Notes: generated by a model not told the origin, from the letters alone. DNA of 64,000 bases from Mugil cephalus (GCF_022458985.1 NC_061773.1:24710001-24774000); one strand, 5' to 3'; counted from the stretch's first letter, positions 1-11,084 are shown. A program made the numbers and translations.

Positions 1-574
1 GCTGCCGTTTTATCCTTCTTTAAATCTCATGCGGCGTATTTATAGTGGCTAACTGAGTATTCCCTCCAAAAAACTGCTGAGAGCCAAATCCAAGCATAAG
101 CCAGTCTCTAATCTGAGCAGGCAAACTGAGGTCAGATAGCTGGGGTCCTACATTGTGTGTAGACTCGCTGTTCTGAGGGGTAAAAGTTGTTTGCGGGAGG
201 AGCGGTTAGGCGAAGACCAAGCTTGGTGTCAGTTTCTTTTCCAACATCTGTACCAAACGGCACTAATGCATTATGTTGTACAAATAACTAAGCCCAACCA
301 CTATGAGCTTTAAAAATGAATCAATTCATAATAAATCAAAAGAAGTCATTGCACCGTTGCTGCTTTCACCGGGGAAAGAAGGAATATAATTTACGATCCA
401 AGTGAATGCAAAATATTATTGAATTTATTTTGTTGTGTTGTGAGAATACAGAACATTGAGTTTGGTTCACGAAATACAATTAGAGTGCTTTTACATTCAT
501 TTACTGGCAGGAGAAGTAAATAATGTTCTGCTGGGAAATTTTTGGACTGCTTAGACATGTACCACCCACTTAGA
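1..574. other. Intergenic, no gene seen
   Basis: AT-rich single-copy-looking sequence. I see no splice-flanked exon, no RNA gene and no clear repeat. The short open frames here have no coding character. Confidence 0.5.
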
Positions 575-798
575 CCAGACCAGGCGCCCCTCAGCTCATA
601 GCCTTAAAGGCAGCATCCAGCAGGATGATTCACAAATTCACTAGATCCCAAACTGATCAAGTATCTGTGGGAAGATCCACAGAGATCCCTCCCCTCAACC
701 TATAGCACCCAAAGGCCATCAGCCATTAACAACATCCTGTTGCCAGACGCCACAGTGCACCCTCAAATGGTGGTCATAATGTTATGCCTGATCGTGTA
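575..798 (+). mobile_element. Tc1/mariner 3' end fragment
   Basis: The right end reads TGGTCATAATGTTATGCCTG followed by ATCGTGTA. This is the inverted-repeat terminus of a Tc1-type DNA transposon family common in teleosts, whose other end begins TACACCGATCAGGCATAACA. The roughly 200 bases before it resemble, with many changes, the last part of that family's transposase gene, including the stretch around CTGATCAAGTATCTGTGGGA. Only the 3' end is present, so this is an old truncated copy. Two further internally deleted copies of the same family lie at about 33.26 and 55.80 kb. The left boundary is approximate. Confidence 0.6.
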
Positions 799-1529
799 TA
801 TGCTGTGTCAGTTCTCATTTGTGACTGTTTTATCTTTGTCGTGCATTTTGTGTTGATTGTTTTGTTAATACCTCACGGTTTACTATTCACAAGTGTCTTA
901 TATCTTATCACAGTTTCCATCGTATCAAGTTTAATTCATGTGCTTTACCATCATAGTAATTACTCTACGATATTTGAATAAAGGTGATTAAAAATCTATG
1001 TTTTGCTTTCAGTTCTCTCTGTGACCGTCTTCACAAGCACATTATACCATTCAACTTCACTTACTTGTTGAATTATTATATTTTATCTGTTTGGTATATG
1101 GTATCATTTCAACTTTCATTGCTGAATTTGTTGCGTGGACCCCAGGAAGACTGGAGACCACTTGGTGGAAGCTAATGGGCATCCTAATAAAAACTAAAGA
1201 AAGAATAAAGAGTATGTAAAAAATTTAAAAAAAAAAGATTCTGCCTGCTGGACAGTGCTGTTAAGACACGTTAAGAGTAGAGGGAGGGAAATATCAGATG
1301 ACGAAATGCTGGCGCTGTACTCCAGGAAACCAGGCAACATGTTGCGCACTTGTGAGCAGCCTTCATCGATTTCAGCTGCCGTGCATGAATTTGAGTTTAA
1401 GGCTTGAATATAAATCTTTTTCTCGCCGCAGTGGAGTACTAACTTAATGATTCTCGGATCTGGGAAGATCTGGGCCTAAAGCTCAAAGTTGCCACCAGTT
1501 TTTTTTTTTTTTTTTTGATACTGGACACG

Positions 1530-2204
1530 ATGCCAAGGTTCATCAGCGTTTGTGTGTCATTTGCCGTACTGTCCCGACTTCTGCTGGCTGCCGGGGCGGT
1601 CGAGTGTTCAGAGAAAGAAACGCTGCTGAGGCCAATTCCCAGCAGGGTGGCCCAGCCAACGGAGTGTTTGATGGAGTGCACTGGCATGACGTTCATCAAA
1701 AAGCTGCAGCTTCAGGACAATCGCAACATACGGCTTAAAGACTCCACGGAAGGTAAGGAGCTTCAGAGTGACGGTCTGGGCTCTTCATGCAGGGTTACGT
1801 TCTGTGCACGGGCCTTCATAAACTAATTTCTTTTCGCAGGAGACCTCGGGGAGTACTGTTGGTCTACTGAGCTCAAGTGCACCATTGGCGAGAGCTTCGA
1901 GCACGCCTACGTGGTGCTGCCCGTGGATCTATCTGCAGCTGGAAACGAGCAGCTGGAAGTCAAAGCCGCCGCCGCCGCCGCCACGCTGACCTTGCACACC
2001 AGCCCCACCACGGTCGCGGACAGCTGCGGCCTCCGCTACGACGCCACGCGGCACTTCGGCACTCCGGGCGCGGGGACGGCGTTCTGCGTTGAGGTGGTCG
2101 CCCAGGGGGACGCCCTGGGCGACAAACATCTCAAATGTCCTCCCTATCTGGTCACCTACTGGCAGAGGAATCCAAACCAGTCCAGCCAGCGAGGCGGTGG
2201 ATAA
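1530..2204 (+). CDS. Small secreted cysteine-rich protein, two exons
   Basis: Two coding exons, 1530-1752 and 1840-2204, join across an 87-bp intron with donor GTAAGG and acceptor TTTTCGCAG (phase 1). They give a 195-residue protein. Residues 1-23 (MPRFISVCVSFAVLSRLLLA and on) form a clear signal peptide with likely cleavage near AGA-V. The mature part has eight cysteines (VEC, TEC, MEC, EYC, LKC, DSC, FC, LKC), which would allow four disulfides. It also has an alanine run encoded by a GCC repeat near 1966-1983 and one N-glycosylation sequon (NQS) near the C-terminus. There is no membrane segment. The ATG at 1530 was chosen because it opens the signal peptide directly; the frame extends only 15 bases further upstream, to a TTG. 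Exon 2 is GC-rich at third positions, as expected for real coding sequence. I do not recognise the family. It could be a cytokine-like or extracellular-matrix ligand, but nothing here proves a function. Upstream non-coding exons are possible: CTTTTTCTCGCCGCAG just before 1433 looks like an acceptor. Confidence 0.7.
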
Positions 2205-3180
2205 ATTGTTGGCAGGAGAGCTCGGATCTGTTAACCAATTCCACCCTGAAACCCCCTGCGTTGAAATGTTGGTTAAGTCTGTAAATATAGACACTGAAAG
2301 CAGAAAGTTTGGCCTCTCCTGTTCTTACATACTGTATTATGGTGACCTCTACTGTTCAGGACTGTTCTTAGCTTTGATCTCACAGCTGATAGTTTGCTAA
2401 CCGAACCCTTCTGAGGACACCTGATCTCATATTCCTGCCAGCGACATCTTCTAAGCACATTTGGTGGGAGTTTATTCATGTTATTTCATCCATAAATACA
2501 CCATCCTCTCACTGCACTACTGTGATGTTTTGTTAGCTTCCTCATACTTTATAAAAACACTGTGTCATTTATTTTATCATCAAGCTATGAGCACGTCATG
2601 TTTGCTAAATTGATCACATGCAAAATTCTTTTGTGTCATGCATGGGGGTTTTAATGTCCTGAGTTTGTATTTTTCGGGCTCCCTGTTCTATTTACCTGTC
2701 CATTTATTATTTATTATGTCCCTCATTCTGAGCCTGTAGTTACACCCGATATGCACTCACTTGTAAGATCATTAGGTTCTGCACTAAAACTTAGCTTCGT
2801 AGTGGTTATGTTGATCTTCTGCATTTGTTAAGTAACGGAGAGAGCCGTGGATTCAACTGTGTTTTTATTTTGGATATATATATATATATTAGAGTGGATT
2901 CGATTGAACGAGTGCACCTGACGCAGGTTTATTATCAAGTCAAATGCAAACGTGCAGGTTCTCGTTCTATAAAAAGGAGTGGATTGTTTTGATGTTGATA
3001 TCTTTGTAACTGCCAGCAAGGTTGATTTTTTTTTTTTTACACTCTTTTACAGCTGCTTGTTGACATGTCATGTTTTTTTGTTGTTGTTTTAACCCATTTG
3101 TCTTCTTGTTATCACATGTTCCAGTAGTCTAGATCTAGATGTCAGAATCTAAACATTAAAGACTTTGAAAAAGTAAAACC
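2205..3180 (+). other. Probable 3' UTR of the secreted-protein gene
   Basis: No further coding signal follows the TAA at 2202-2204. An ATTAAA hexamer at 3155-3160, followed by T- and G-rich sequence, is a plausible polyadenylation signal. A (TA)n run lies at about 2873-2889. The end is inferred. Confidence 0.4.
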
Positions 3181-3421
3181 AGATTATTGGATTGCTCAAC
3201 ATTGGGGCGGCTAGTTTTTTTTTTTTTTTTTTTATTCCTATCTCGGTGTTGGGTTCAGTGTTCGGTTATCGCAGCCTGCAGCTGCTGACTCCTAGCAGTA
3301 GCTACAACCACAAGGAAGCGGTGGGAGACGTCTGATACTCAAGGACTCCTCTCATTCATGCTTCTTTGTCAAATATCTGAAGCTGCAGTATCCCAGAGTA
3401 ATCTCCTGTCTGTCTGTCTGA

Positions 3422-3443
3422 GTGTGTGTGTGTGTGTGTGTGT
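3422..3443. repeat. (TG)n microsatellite
   Basis: Perfect TG dinucleotide run of about 11 units in non-coding DNA. Confidence 0.9.
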
Positions 3444-3709
3444 CAGAATAATTGGCTGGATTTATGGGTGACAGGAATAGTTAAGTGTGTCATTTGGATT
3501 TTCAGGGACAAGGGTTCACTTGCTGGTGAACGCGGCAGACAAAGACCCCTGCAGAGACACACATGCACACACCAGCTGACTTAGATGCGTAGGAGTTTCT
3601 CGGCTTAGTGTTTGCATGTTGCGGTGATGTCTTTATTCGCGACGGATGTGTGGGATGGAGAAGCCTGCATGTAAGACAGAGGCAGACGCTGGAGCTCATC
3701 GCACGATGG

Positions 3710-3711
<2 letters not shown>

Positions 3712-3758
<47 letters not shown>
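3712..3758. repeat. (CA)n microsatellite
   Basis: Perfect CA run of about 23 units. It creates spurious His-Thr and Val-Cys open frames on both strands that are not genes. Confidence 0.95.
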
Positions 3759-3761
<3 letters not shown>

Positions 3762-4792
3762 GCACGCTTTCCCAAATCTGACAAAGACTGCAATAAAGCT
3801 GATGTGCTCAGCATTACCGACTGTCCCACAGATGAACTCCTGCTACTGAGATTCACTCTAAATTGAAGGGAGCCTCATCAAATACTCCAATTCCCCGCTG
3901 TTAGCCCCCTCGCTTTAACACACACACATGCACAGACACAAAAAAACAGAGCACGGGACGGCGGTTGAATACTAATGGCGAACCTATTTACATTTCAAGC
4001 TGTACGACTGTCAGCTCATCTCTGTTTCAGGGAGAGTGTGGGGAATTGTCAAGAACACAGAGTTCTCGTCTGGCTCTTAGTTTTATTCCAACCTTTAAAC
4101 CCGCGACATAATGCCGGGATGCTCCGGCATCAAGGCCTGATAATGAAACTTTAGTCAGGCCGTTCTCATCTTTCATTTTGTTTACAAATCCTGTGTTTAC
4201 ACCAGCGTCCCGTCCTCTGAGAAACCGACACAGGGATGGATGATGATGTGACGTCTCCCTCTCTCTAGTTCCTCCCGCCCTCCCCGCGCCGCTGAAGGCA
4301 GTCAGAAGCCGCTTTTGAAAAATGGCACTGCTTTTCAGAGTCTAGACCTATTGAGATATTCTCATTAGACGTCCTTCGCTCTGTATGAAAAGCTCAACTG
4401 GTGCTGCGCTGAGAGGTTTAATGAAGACGGAACGAATGAAGTGTAACCAGAAAGAAAAATGTTGCTAAATGGAGATAAGGTTACTTGGCAGGACTCAGTC
4501 TGAACTCCCAGCAGCAGCATCCGTATCAGCTGATAACGTTCACACTCAGAAGGGTTTATTCAAGGGTTGCTTCACCCAAAATTAAAAAAAACAAAAAAAC
4601 AGCAACAACTAATTTTCACTTGTATCGTCACGTGCAGTCCCGAAAAGCATCAAACGCTATAATAGTCTCATGGAACTGGCTCTCATTAAGACTGCCCCAG
4701 GAGAGGAAGACCAAGAGTTCATTAAAGTTACCAGCATCAGAAACTGCAAATTAACACCAGCTCACGTAAATTCTTCATTCACAGAGTTCAGG

Positions 4793-4825
4793 CCTAACCC
4801 TAACCCTGACCCTAACCCTAACCCC
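4793..4825. repeat. Interstitial telomeric repeat
   Basis: Five CCTAAC units in a row, the middle one changed to CCTGAC, followed by CCC. This is the vertebrate telomere hexamer (C-rich strand reading 5'->3'). It is too short for a telomere and sits in unique DNA, so it is probably a scar of telomerase-assisted break repair or a spontaneous short repeat. Confidence 0.85.
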
Positions 4826-5084
4826 TCTAGCCACTCCCCCGAAATCATCCCCTCCACGCCAAGATCCTGCCAGTAAGTTGAAAGACAGACAACTTTTGTT
4901 AAAATGCCAAATATTATTTTCAGTGCCAAAGATCGAAGTCAGGGTTCTAGCCTATCGCAAATGACGTCGTGCCTCTTTGGTGAAATTGGGAACATGTGGT
5001 TTTCACCCAGCCAATCAGTGATGATCCTTTACGTCTTATAGTTAGTTTGATACCACTGATTTTCTTTCTGACCCGATGCTGAAT

Positions 5085-5620
5085 AAAATTCAGGCTAGTA
5101 TCGGCGATACCGATCTGATAGCGATACTTTGTGTAAATTCACCCTAATGTGTCTGGTAAAGCTAAAAAAAACATAGTGTTTCAAATAATAAAAAATACAA
5201 AATATCAGAGTAATTTATTTATTTATTTCAAACTCTGAAGTATATTGAGGTAGAGGCAAAAAGAAAAACCAAACAGAGACACAATCATACAAAATATGTG
5301 AAAATGCTTCAATGTTTCAAACACTAAAAAAGAAATAAGTAAAATAATTGAGAGATAATTAAAATAAATGATTGTTTCTTAATTGTGACCCTGTTCTCTC
5401 CTCTTCTGTCCTCCTCATCATAAATACCTCGTATTCTGTGTTGTGATTTAACCTGAGTTTGTGTTTCACAAGGTTTGTTGTGTTGCCACAACTCAATAGT
5501 TTAGTTACTTTCCACCATGTTCCTACATTAACTACATTAATTAAGTATCGATATTTTGATTTGAGAATCGATTTTCGAGCTTAAAGACCTGGTATCGGAA
5601 GTAAAGTATTATCGGGAACC
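5085..5620. mobile_element. Possible old DNA transposon with TATCG-type ends
   Basis: The left end carries TAGTATCGGCGATACCGAT and the right end TATCGATATTTTGATTTGAG followed by GGTATCGG. Both resemble the palindromic 'ATCGATACC' termini of non-autonomous elements common in fish. The middle is AT-rich without an open frame. Boundaries and family are uncertain. Confidence 0.3.
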
Positions 5621-5787
5621 ACATTCCAGACACGATGATAAGGGTCGATGCTGGTTTGAAGGCAGAGAGTAAACACACCAAATACTGATGTGATTTCAGT
5701 CTTTCTTTTGTTCGCTCACTTTGCATTTTGTAAATTGATAAAAACAAACAACCACAGCTCGTGTGAGACGTTTCGGAGATAAAGTTA

Positions 5788-6012
5788 GAGAGGCCGGGTT
5801 GAGATGGTTTGGACGTGCTCAGCGGAGGACCTTTGAATGCATCGGTCGGACGATGCTGCGGTTACAGCTGCCAGGCAGGACGTCTGGACGATGACCAAAC
5901 AGGAGGTTTCTGGATGTAGGGAAGGAGGACGTGAAGGTGGAGGAGGATGGAAGCAGATGATCAGCTGTGGCGCCCCCTGAAGGAAACAGCCGAACGGCAA
6001 AGAAAAAGATCC
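5788..6012 (+). mobile_element. LINE 3'-end remnant (C-terminal tail of the ORF)
   Basis: Conceptual translation gives a decayed version of the C-terminal signature of a fish non-LTR retrotransposon: a GWFGRAQRR-like block, then LQLPGR, then PNRRFLDVGKEDVK. It is followed by the usual end AGCTGTGGCGCCCCCTGAAG and an A-rich tail (CAAAGAAAAAG). Stops interrupt the frame. The clade is not assigned. Confidence 0.6.
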
Positions 6013-7580
6013 TGCACTGGTATATTTTCCTCTTAGTTTAATGATAAAGGATTAGTATTTGTTTCTGTTACGTTCCTCTGTTTGTTTTTCACTATTTTTA
6101 CTACAGAAGGGAAGGGAACACCGAAAACACATACCAGTAACCTCCCTTACATTTAGTTTTCTGGCTCATTTAGTAAATTCTGTATGTGTCTTTGTAGTTT
6201 GACTGAACTTTATCTTTAGACGTTTATGGTTAAGGATCTTATGTTTAGAGGGTGTGTGTTGGGCTCACATTTAATGCCACTGCCAGATCTTTGGTTTTTG
6301 GTTCGTGTGCACTTAGTGCTGTTTCCAACACATGCACACGCTTTACATAAATCACTGCGTTAGGAAGGAACTTAAGCAGCAGCACAGCCTCCTCTCCATC
6401 TATCTCCCTCACACTCCCTATATTTCTTCCTCCGCTTATCCACAGCATTGCCTGCAGCTACTCATCTGAGAACAGAGCAGAGAAAATGAGGGAATCAACT
6501 CCAAAGTGGAGGAGGATGATGTGTAAGAACAATCGTTTGCGCCAGGAGGCATGATAAGCCTTTGAATAGGAGGTTCATTTACGGACGCTCTTAACCCTGT
6601 TGCTTTTCCTGTTTCTCTCACAGCGTCAGCAGGTTGTTTGCAGACTGTCAGACAATGAGTTCACTAACTGAGGGTGTCACAGTCAGGTCAAGAGACATTT
6701 TAATCAGACGTTCACACACACAGGCAGAGTTACCGAGTCAAACATTTGGCCAGCAGGCATCCACCACTCGTGGCTGACTGGAATTAGTAATGGGCTCCGT
6801 TCTGGCAAGCGCTCGTCTGAGATGTGAGCGCAGTCCTGCACTGCCCTCTTTAGGCCAAACTCTGAAATGAAAAGAACCTAGTAACAAGAATCTCATCTTA
6901 GCATTTTACTTGAAGTTATATTAAATACATCACAAAATACAAATATTGTATTGGATGTCTTTAATCTTAACTTTTTGTTATGACATTTTAAGAACTCTCA
7001 CCTCTATTAAAATTAAACTATCTGTAATTTAGGCATTTGCTAACAAATAAAAGAAATCTCAAATCATAAGTCACACCCTAAACATTAGAAACAGCTTCTT
7101 TAATCTTTACAATTGTGTTTTTTTATTTTTAAAATTATTATTATTCCGAATCATACTGACTGTTGCATCTCAGAATAAAGTTTGTATGTATTTTGTTTGT
7201 TTGTTTATATTCATATTATTTGTCTCTGAAATGACTGTAAGTGGCATCAAACGACAACATTCAAAGTCTCTGAAAACTATAGGGCATGCACGTGATGTTG
7301 TCGCAAGCGTAGTCTCCATGGTTACGGCCACGGAGATTAGCAGCATTAGTTTGAATCATAGGCTTTAATAGAGTCTAAATTGAAAAAATGAATTAAAAAA
7401 TGCAAAGAGCTGTTGTGCAATTGACTGACCCAACAGATTTGAAGTGTTCAGAGATATATTTTTACAGATATCTGCCAAAGAAAAGAGAAGTAAATGGGTC
7501 GCTGCGTTTGCGGTCTCGCTGTATTTACTGATACATTTCACTGTTTTTGCCTCTCAGGGGGGCGTGGCCCCAGGTGGCAG

Positions 7581-7588
7581 TGACGTCA
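7581..7588. promoter_or_regulatory. Consensus CRE (TGACGTCA)
   Basis: A perfect 8-bp CREB/ATF palindrome in a locally GC-richer stretch (GGCGTGGCCCCAGGTGGCAG just before it). No adjacent gene start is seen, so any role would be as a distal element. Chance occurrence is possible. Confidence 0.3.
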
Positions 7589-7839
7589 ATGCGTACCCTC
7601 TACACAGTAGCTTAATGTACTTACTATTTCTAAGCCAATATTAATTATCTCTCTGGAGGGGTTTGGCCCACAAGACAAATCTATGATAAATTATCTTTCT
7701 TTTCACACAACCGTTCGACAACTAAACTGGGACAGAATGTCAGAGTGGTCAGTAACATGACTGTAAAGACACAAAGCTCAGACTGGAGAATGATCCACGG
7801 GCGACTATGCAGGCATGAAGAAAGAGAGTCACTTCCACG

Positions 7840-7853
7840 GTTACCATGGAAAC
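7840..7853. promoter_or_regulatory. RFX X-box-like palindrome
   Basis: GTTACCATGGAAAC fits the RFX-factor X-box consensus (two half sites GTTNCC and GGNAAC with a 2-bp spacer). A related half site, CCATGGTTAC, lies near 7316-7325. No promoter is evident next to it. Confidence 0.35.
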
Positions 7854-8303
7854 ATACCTGCTCAAGACGAAATACCAAACAGAGTTGTGCAGCCTTTTTC
7901 ACCCAAAGCCAACTTCGCATCATTTCCAACTCAGATTCAAAACAAACCCTCACCACTGTCTACAATTTGACAAAACCTGCACAAACTCAAAACACGTGTG
8001 AGTTTTGAGCTCTTCTGTGTGAGGCACAGTATTTGCTCTACATTCGTTTTCGAATGATGAAACATGTACTGTGTTTATGGTTTACGTATACTTTGCATTT
8101 TTTGCAACGTTATTTTGCATTTCTCTCTGTAACACCTCTTATTTTTTATTTTTTCTTAGTCATATTTTGTTGCCTTCATTGTCAATATCTGTACATCAGT
8201 CTTACTCCAGGCAAGACTAAATGTTTGGTGGTTAATAGTCAATGTGTCCAGGATCTCTGTATGTTTAGTGAATAATCACTTTTTTTTTTTACAGCTGAAA
8301 GGA

Positions 8304-8342
8304 GCCAAAATAACTAGCGTTAGACTGAAGAGCTAAAGGTTT
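8304..8342 (+). pseudogene. tRNA-Phe relic, 5' half only
   Basis: GCCAAAATAACT leads into AGCGTTAGACTGAAGAGCTA. This is the acceptor 5' strand and anticodon arm with anticodon GAA, but most of the D arm is deleted and the 3' half has no match. It marks the left, oldest end of the array. Confidence 0.7.
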
Positions 8343-8836
8343 GGGGAGCGGCATTTGGTTGACCTTTAGTTGTCAGATATGGTTTTCCTGAAATATTTCT
8401 CCTGGATTTCAGCTACAGACTGATCGCATGTTGCTGATTGTGATCTTTACATTTGTATACATTTTGATTGATTTGGTCGAATTCTAGGTTTTGGCATTTG
8501 AACACCACTTTATTCCCATTAGACAGCTAGTTCTAGGATCAGATACCGTCCTTCTGAAATATCTGTCTGATGAGGTTTTGGTGGCTGAAGGTTAAGGTGG
8601 TGATGGTCTTGACATCCCTATAGCTTTTGGTCACTTTTATTGCTGGCACCACTAAATCTCAGGAACACAGAGAGAATTTCTGCCAAGGTCTCTGTGGTTT
8701 AAAGTTAAAGTGTCTAGGATTTCTATGTCTGTAGATATTTACTTCAGTCTTACTCCAGGGAAGATTAAATCTTTGGTCAGTGTGTCTATATGTCCAGTGG
8801 ATTATCACTTTTGCGTTTTTTTTGCAGCTGAGCGGC

Positions 8837-8909
8837 GCTGAAATTGCTCAATTGGGCGAGTGTTAGACTGAATATCTAAAAGACCCTGCTTCAATCCCGG
8901 GTTTCAGCA
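8837..8909 (+). pseudogene. Divergent tRNA-Phe(GAA)-like copy
   Basis: Full 73-nt length with the anticodon GAA kept. The acceptor stem is GCTGAAA paired with TTTCAGC: relative to the main copies the 3-70 pair has changed from C-G to T-A on both sides, so the stem stays intact. The T arm has lost the invariant 53-61 G-C pair (GCTTCAATC), which also damages the Pol III B box, and position 37 is T instead of a purine. It is probably inactive now, but the paired acceptor change suggests it was once selected. Confidence 0.7.
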
Positions 8910-9567
8910 GCTGGTCATCCCTTTAATCCTTCAAACATCTGGTTCTAGCATTCGGTTGTCCTTCTGCCCTCAGAAATGGTCTTTTTGAAATATTTCTCCT
9001 TGAATTCAGTGACAAACTGCTGGTGCTTGTGGTTATGATCTTTACATCTGTAAAGACATCTGGAGACAGTTTTGCAATCAGATGTGGATTTCTATGCCTG
9101 TGGTCCCTTGTTCAATCCCTGGTTCAATTCCAGGTTTCCAGTGAATACAACTTTAATCCAATTAGACTGCGAGTTGTAGGATTCACGTCCCGTTTGTCGT
9201 CTGATACGGTCCTTCTGAAGTATCTGTCCATGATTTCAGTGACAAACTAATGAGGTTTTTGGTGGTTATGAGCTTTCCATCTGTACAGGTTTTCAACACT
9301 ATATTTCAGGAACACTTAGAGGGAATGTCTAGAATTTCTATATCCGACGACCTGTCCAGGGTGTACACCACCTTTCGCACGATAAACGCTGGGATAGGCT
9401 CCAGGAACCACTTCAACCGTAGTGAGGATAAGTGGTAGTAGAAGATGAGATCTGACATTAGTCTTACTCCAGGCAACACTAAATCATTGGTGGTGGATAG
9501 TCAGTTTGTCCAGGAACTCTTTATGTTTAGTGGATTATGACTTTTGCACTTTTTTATAGTGAAAGAA

Positions 9568-9583
9568 GCCAAAATAGCGGTAG
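9568..9583 (+). pseudogene. tRNA-Phe copy split by a transposon: 5' fragment
   Basis: GCCAAAATAGC is the start of a tRNA-Phe gene. It breaks off at the left end of the inverted-repeat element. The continuation is found on the other side of the element at 11016. Confidence 0.8.
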
Positions 9584-11015
9584 CGGGAGGGCGAGAGTCT
9601 GTATCTTCCCCTCCAATCACGTCGCCCCGTGTCCATCTTTTTCCATCTTTGCTCTCGGCCAACCCCCGTAGCCATTGTCCAAAATTACCGGGGTGGACCA
9701 ATCGCGGCCCGACATTTCCATCTTTCCGATGGCCAATCACGACGGCGCAAAATTCAACCGTCCGGCCTTCACGCAGATGTAGATCATGCCACTTCTTCTG
9801 CCGAGGTTCTGGTCTGTCTCCTGCCTCAGAGGCCAAACGCCTGATCTCCACAGGAGGGATATCCACTCCTCCTCTCCCATGACCCTATGTTTTTTTTTGT
9901 TTGGAAGCCATTTGCTATTAACAGGAAAATTATATTTATACCAATACAGCTAATATTTGCTCATAACAAAAATATGACCAATGTGCACACTTTTGTAACC
10001 TACTAATACACAGATATTTGTGCACATCGTAGGTTCTTACTTGCATACAGTCACACAAACAAACAGCTAATTATAAACTAATAGCAGTAGCCTACATATT
10101 ATATATTTATGACAACAGAAGTGAATACTATACGGATTTCATTTATACCGTAGCCTATTATCAACTAGTAGCCTACTAGTAGCAGCAGTGCATATTGAAG
10201 ACTTTGGTTACAACAGAAGTGAATGTAGACAGTAGACAGATTTACTGCCTAACGTTACTGTAGCTTATTATTAACTGGTTACAGTGCACATTCAAGACTT
10301 TTGTAACAACAGAGGTGAAAACTATACAGATTTCATTCATACTGTTATGCTAAAAGTACATGAGAACATACTCTCATACTCTGACGTCATACTGGCATAC
10401 TGATAAGCAGCACGTTACAGTGATAGAGCGTTACTGTACGTTACTGGGGATTACAGTAACGTACGTTGCTGTCGGAGCAAAACGGTCACGTTGGAACTAC
10501 AGACGCGATGCGACGTCAAAGTCGTTTCTTTTAATAGTTATTTCTCTCTTTAATATATCATTAATATCTGCCTAGCTACACGTTAGTTGATTTAATACAA
10601 CATTAAAAAGGAGCGTGTTTACGTTTTGCGATGAATGAAAAGTTAACTCCGAGCAAGCTAGACAGTTGACGGAATACAATGATATTAGCCACATATTTAC
10701 CTTTTGTAGTTAAAGACAGCTAAGGTTGGACGTCTTTCCAATCATTCGAAGCGGTAATTTTGAAATGACAGTAGAGGTCTCCTGCGCCAGCGGCTGATGG
10801 AGAAGCGCCGTCGGATGGGCCCTCGGAAAGATTGGAGAAGCGCCCGATTCCGTCAATTGGCTGGTACGGGATTGGAGACAAAAGTCGGAACCCGCGATTG
10901 GTCCACCCCGGCAATTTTGGACCATGGCTACGGGGATTGGCCGAGAGCAAAGATGGAGAAAGATGGACACGGGGCGATGTGATTGGAGGGGAAGATACAG
11001 ACTCTCGCCCTCCCG
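9584..11015. mobile_element. Non-autonomous DNA transposon with long terminal inverted repeats
   Basis: The left end begins CGGGAGGGCGAGAGTCTGTA. The reverse complement of the right end begins identically. About 125 bp match at roughly 95 percent, and weaker similarity continues inward for another 100 bp or so. The terminal repeats contain several CCAATC/GATTGG motifs. The middle is AT-rich, has no transposase-like frame, and carries a 97-bp tandem repeat. Flanks are GTAG on the left and GGAG on the right, where an intact tRNA gene has TCAG, so a target duplication of about 4 bp is possible but imperfect. It lies inside the D arm of a tRNA-Phe copy. Superfamily not assigned. Confidence 0.8.
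10112..10345. repeat. Tandem repeat inside the transposon, about 97-bp period
   Basis: The motif ACAACAGAAGTGAA recurs at 10112, 10210 and 10306 (the last as ACAACAGAGGTGAA). Similar sequence follows each copy, such as CAGATTT..., GTAGC and TATTA.CAACT. That is about 2.4 diverged units. Confidence 0.65.
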
Positions 11016-11084
11016 GGAGTTGGGAGAGCGTAAGACTGAAGATCTAAAGGTCTCTGGTTCCATCCGTTTCCTTCCATTTCGGCA
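11016..11084 (+). pseudogene. tRNA-Phe copy split by a transposon: 3' fragment
   Basis: Starts in the D loop (AGTTGGGAGAGCG) and runs through the anticodon arm with GAA (GACTGAAGATC) and the variable region to ...ATTTCGGCA. The T arm and following bases are altered (GGTTCCATCCG, with extra bases before the acceptor strand), so the copy was decaying as well as interrupted. Confidence 0.8.

Larger units (their letters stand above)
3190..8280. other. Intergenic stretch with scattered repeats
   Basis: No gene found. It holds the two microsatellites, a telomere-like repeat, a LINE remnant at about 5.8-6.0 kb, AT-rich sequence at about 5.08-5.62 kb with TATCG-containing ends that may be an old DNA transposon, and two factor-binding motifs at 7581 and 7840. 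The rest shows nothing I can name. Confidence 0.5.

Noticed and set aside
784-1175. Two consecutive short hydrophobic open frames
   Set aside because: T-rich sequence gives Leu/Phe-rich translations by chance. The first overlaps a Tc1 end.
1439-1699. - strand frame opposite exon 1 of the secreted-protein gene
   Set aside because: The lysine run comes from poly-T. The + strand has a signal peptide and valid splice sites.
4670-4876. Open frame with an NPNPNP repeat
   Set aside because: The repeat is the translated interstitial telomere tract; no gene context.
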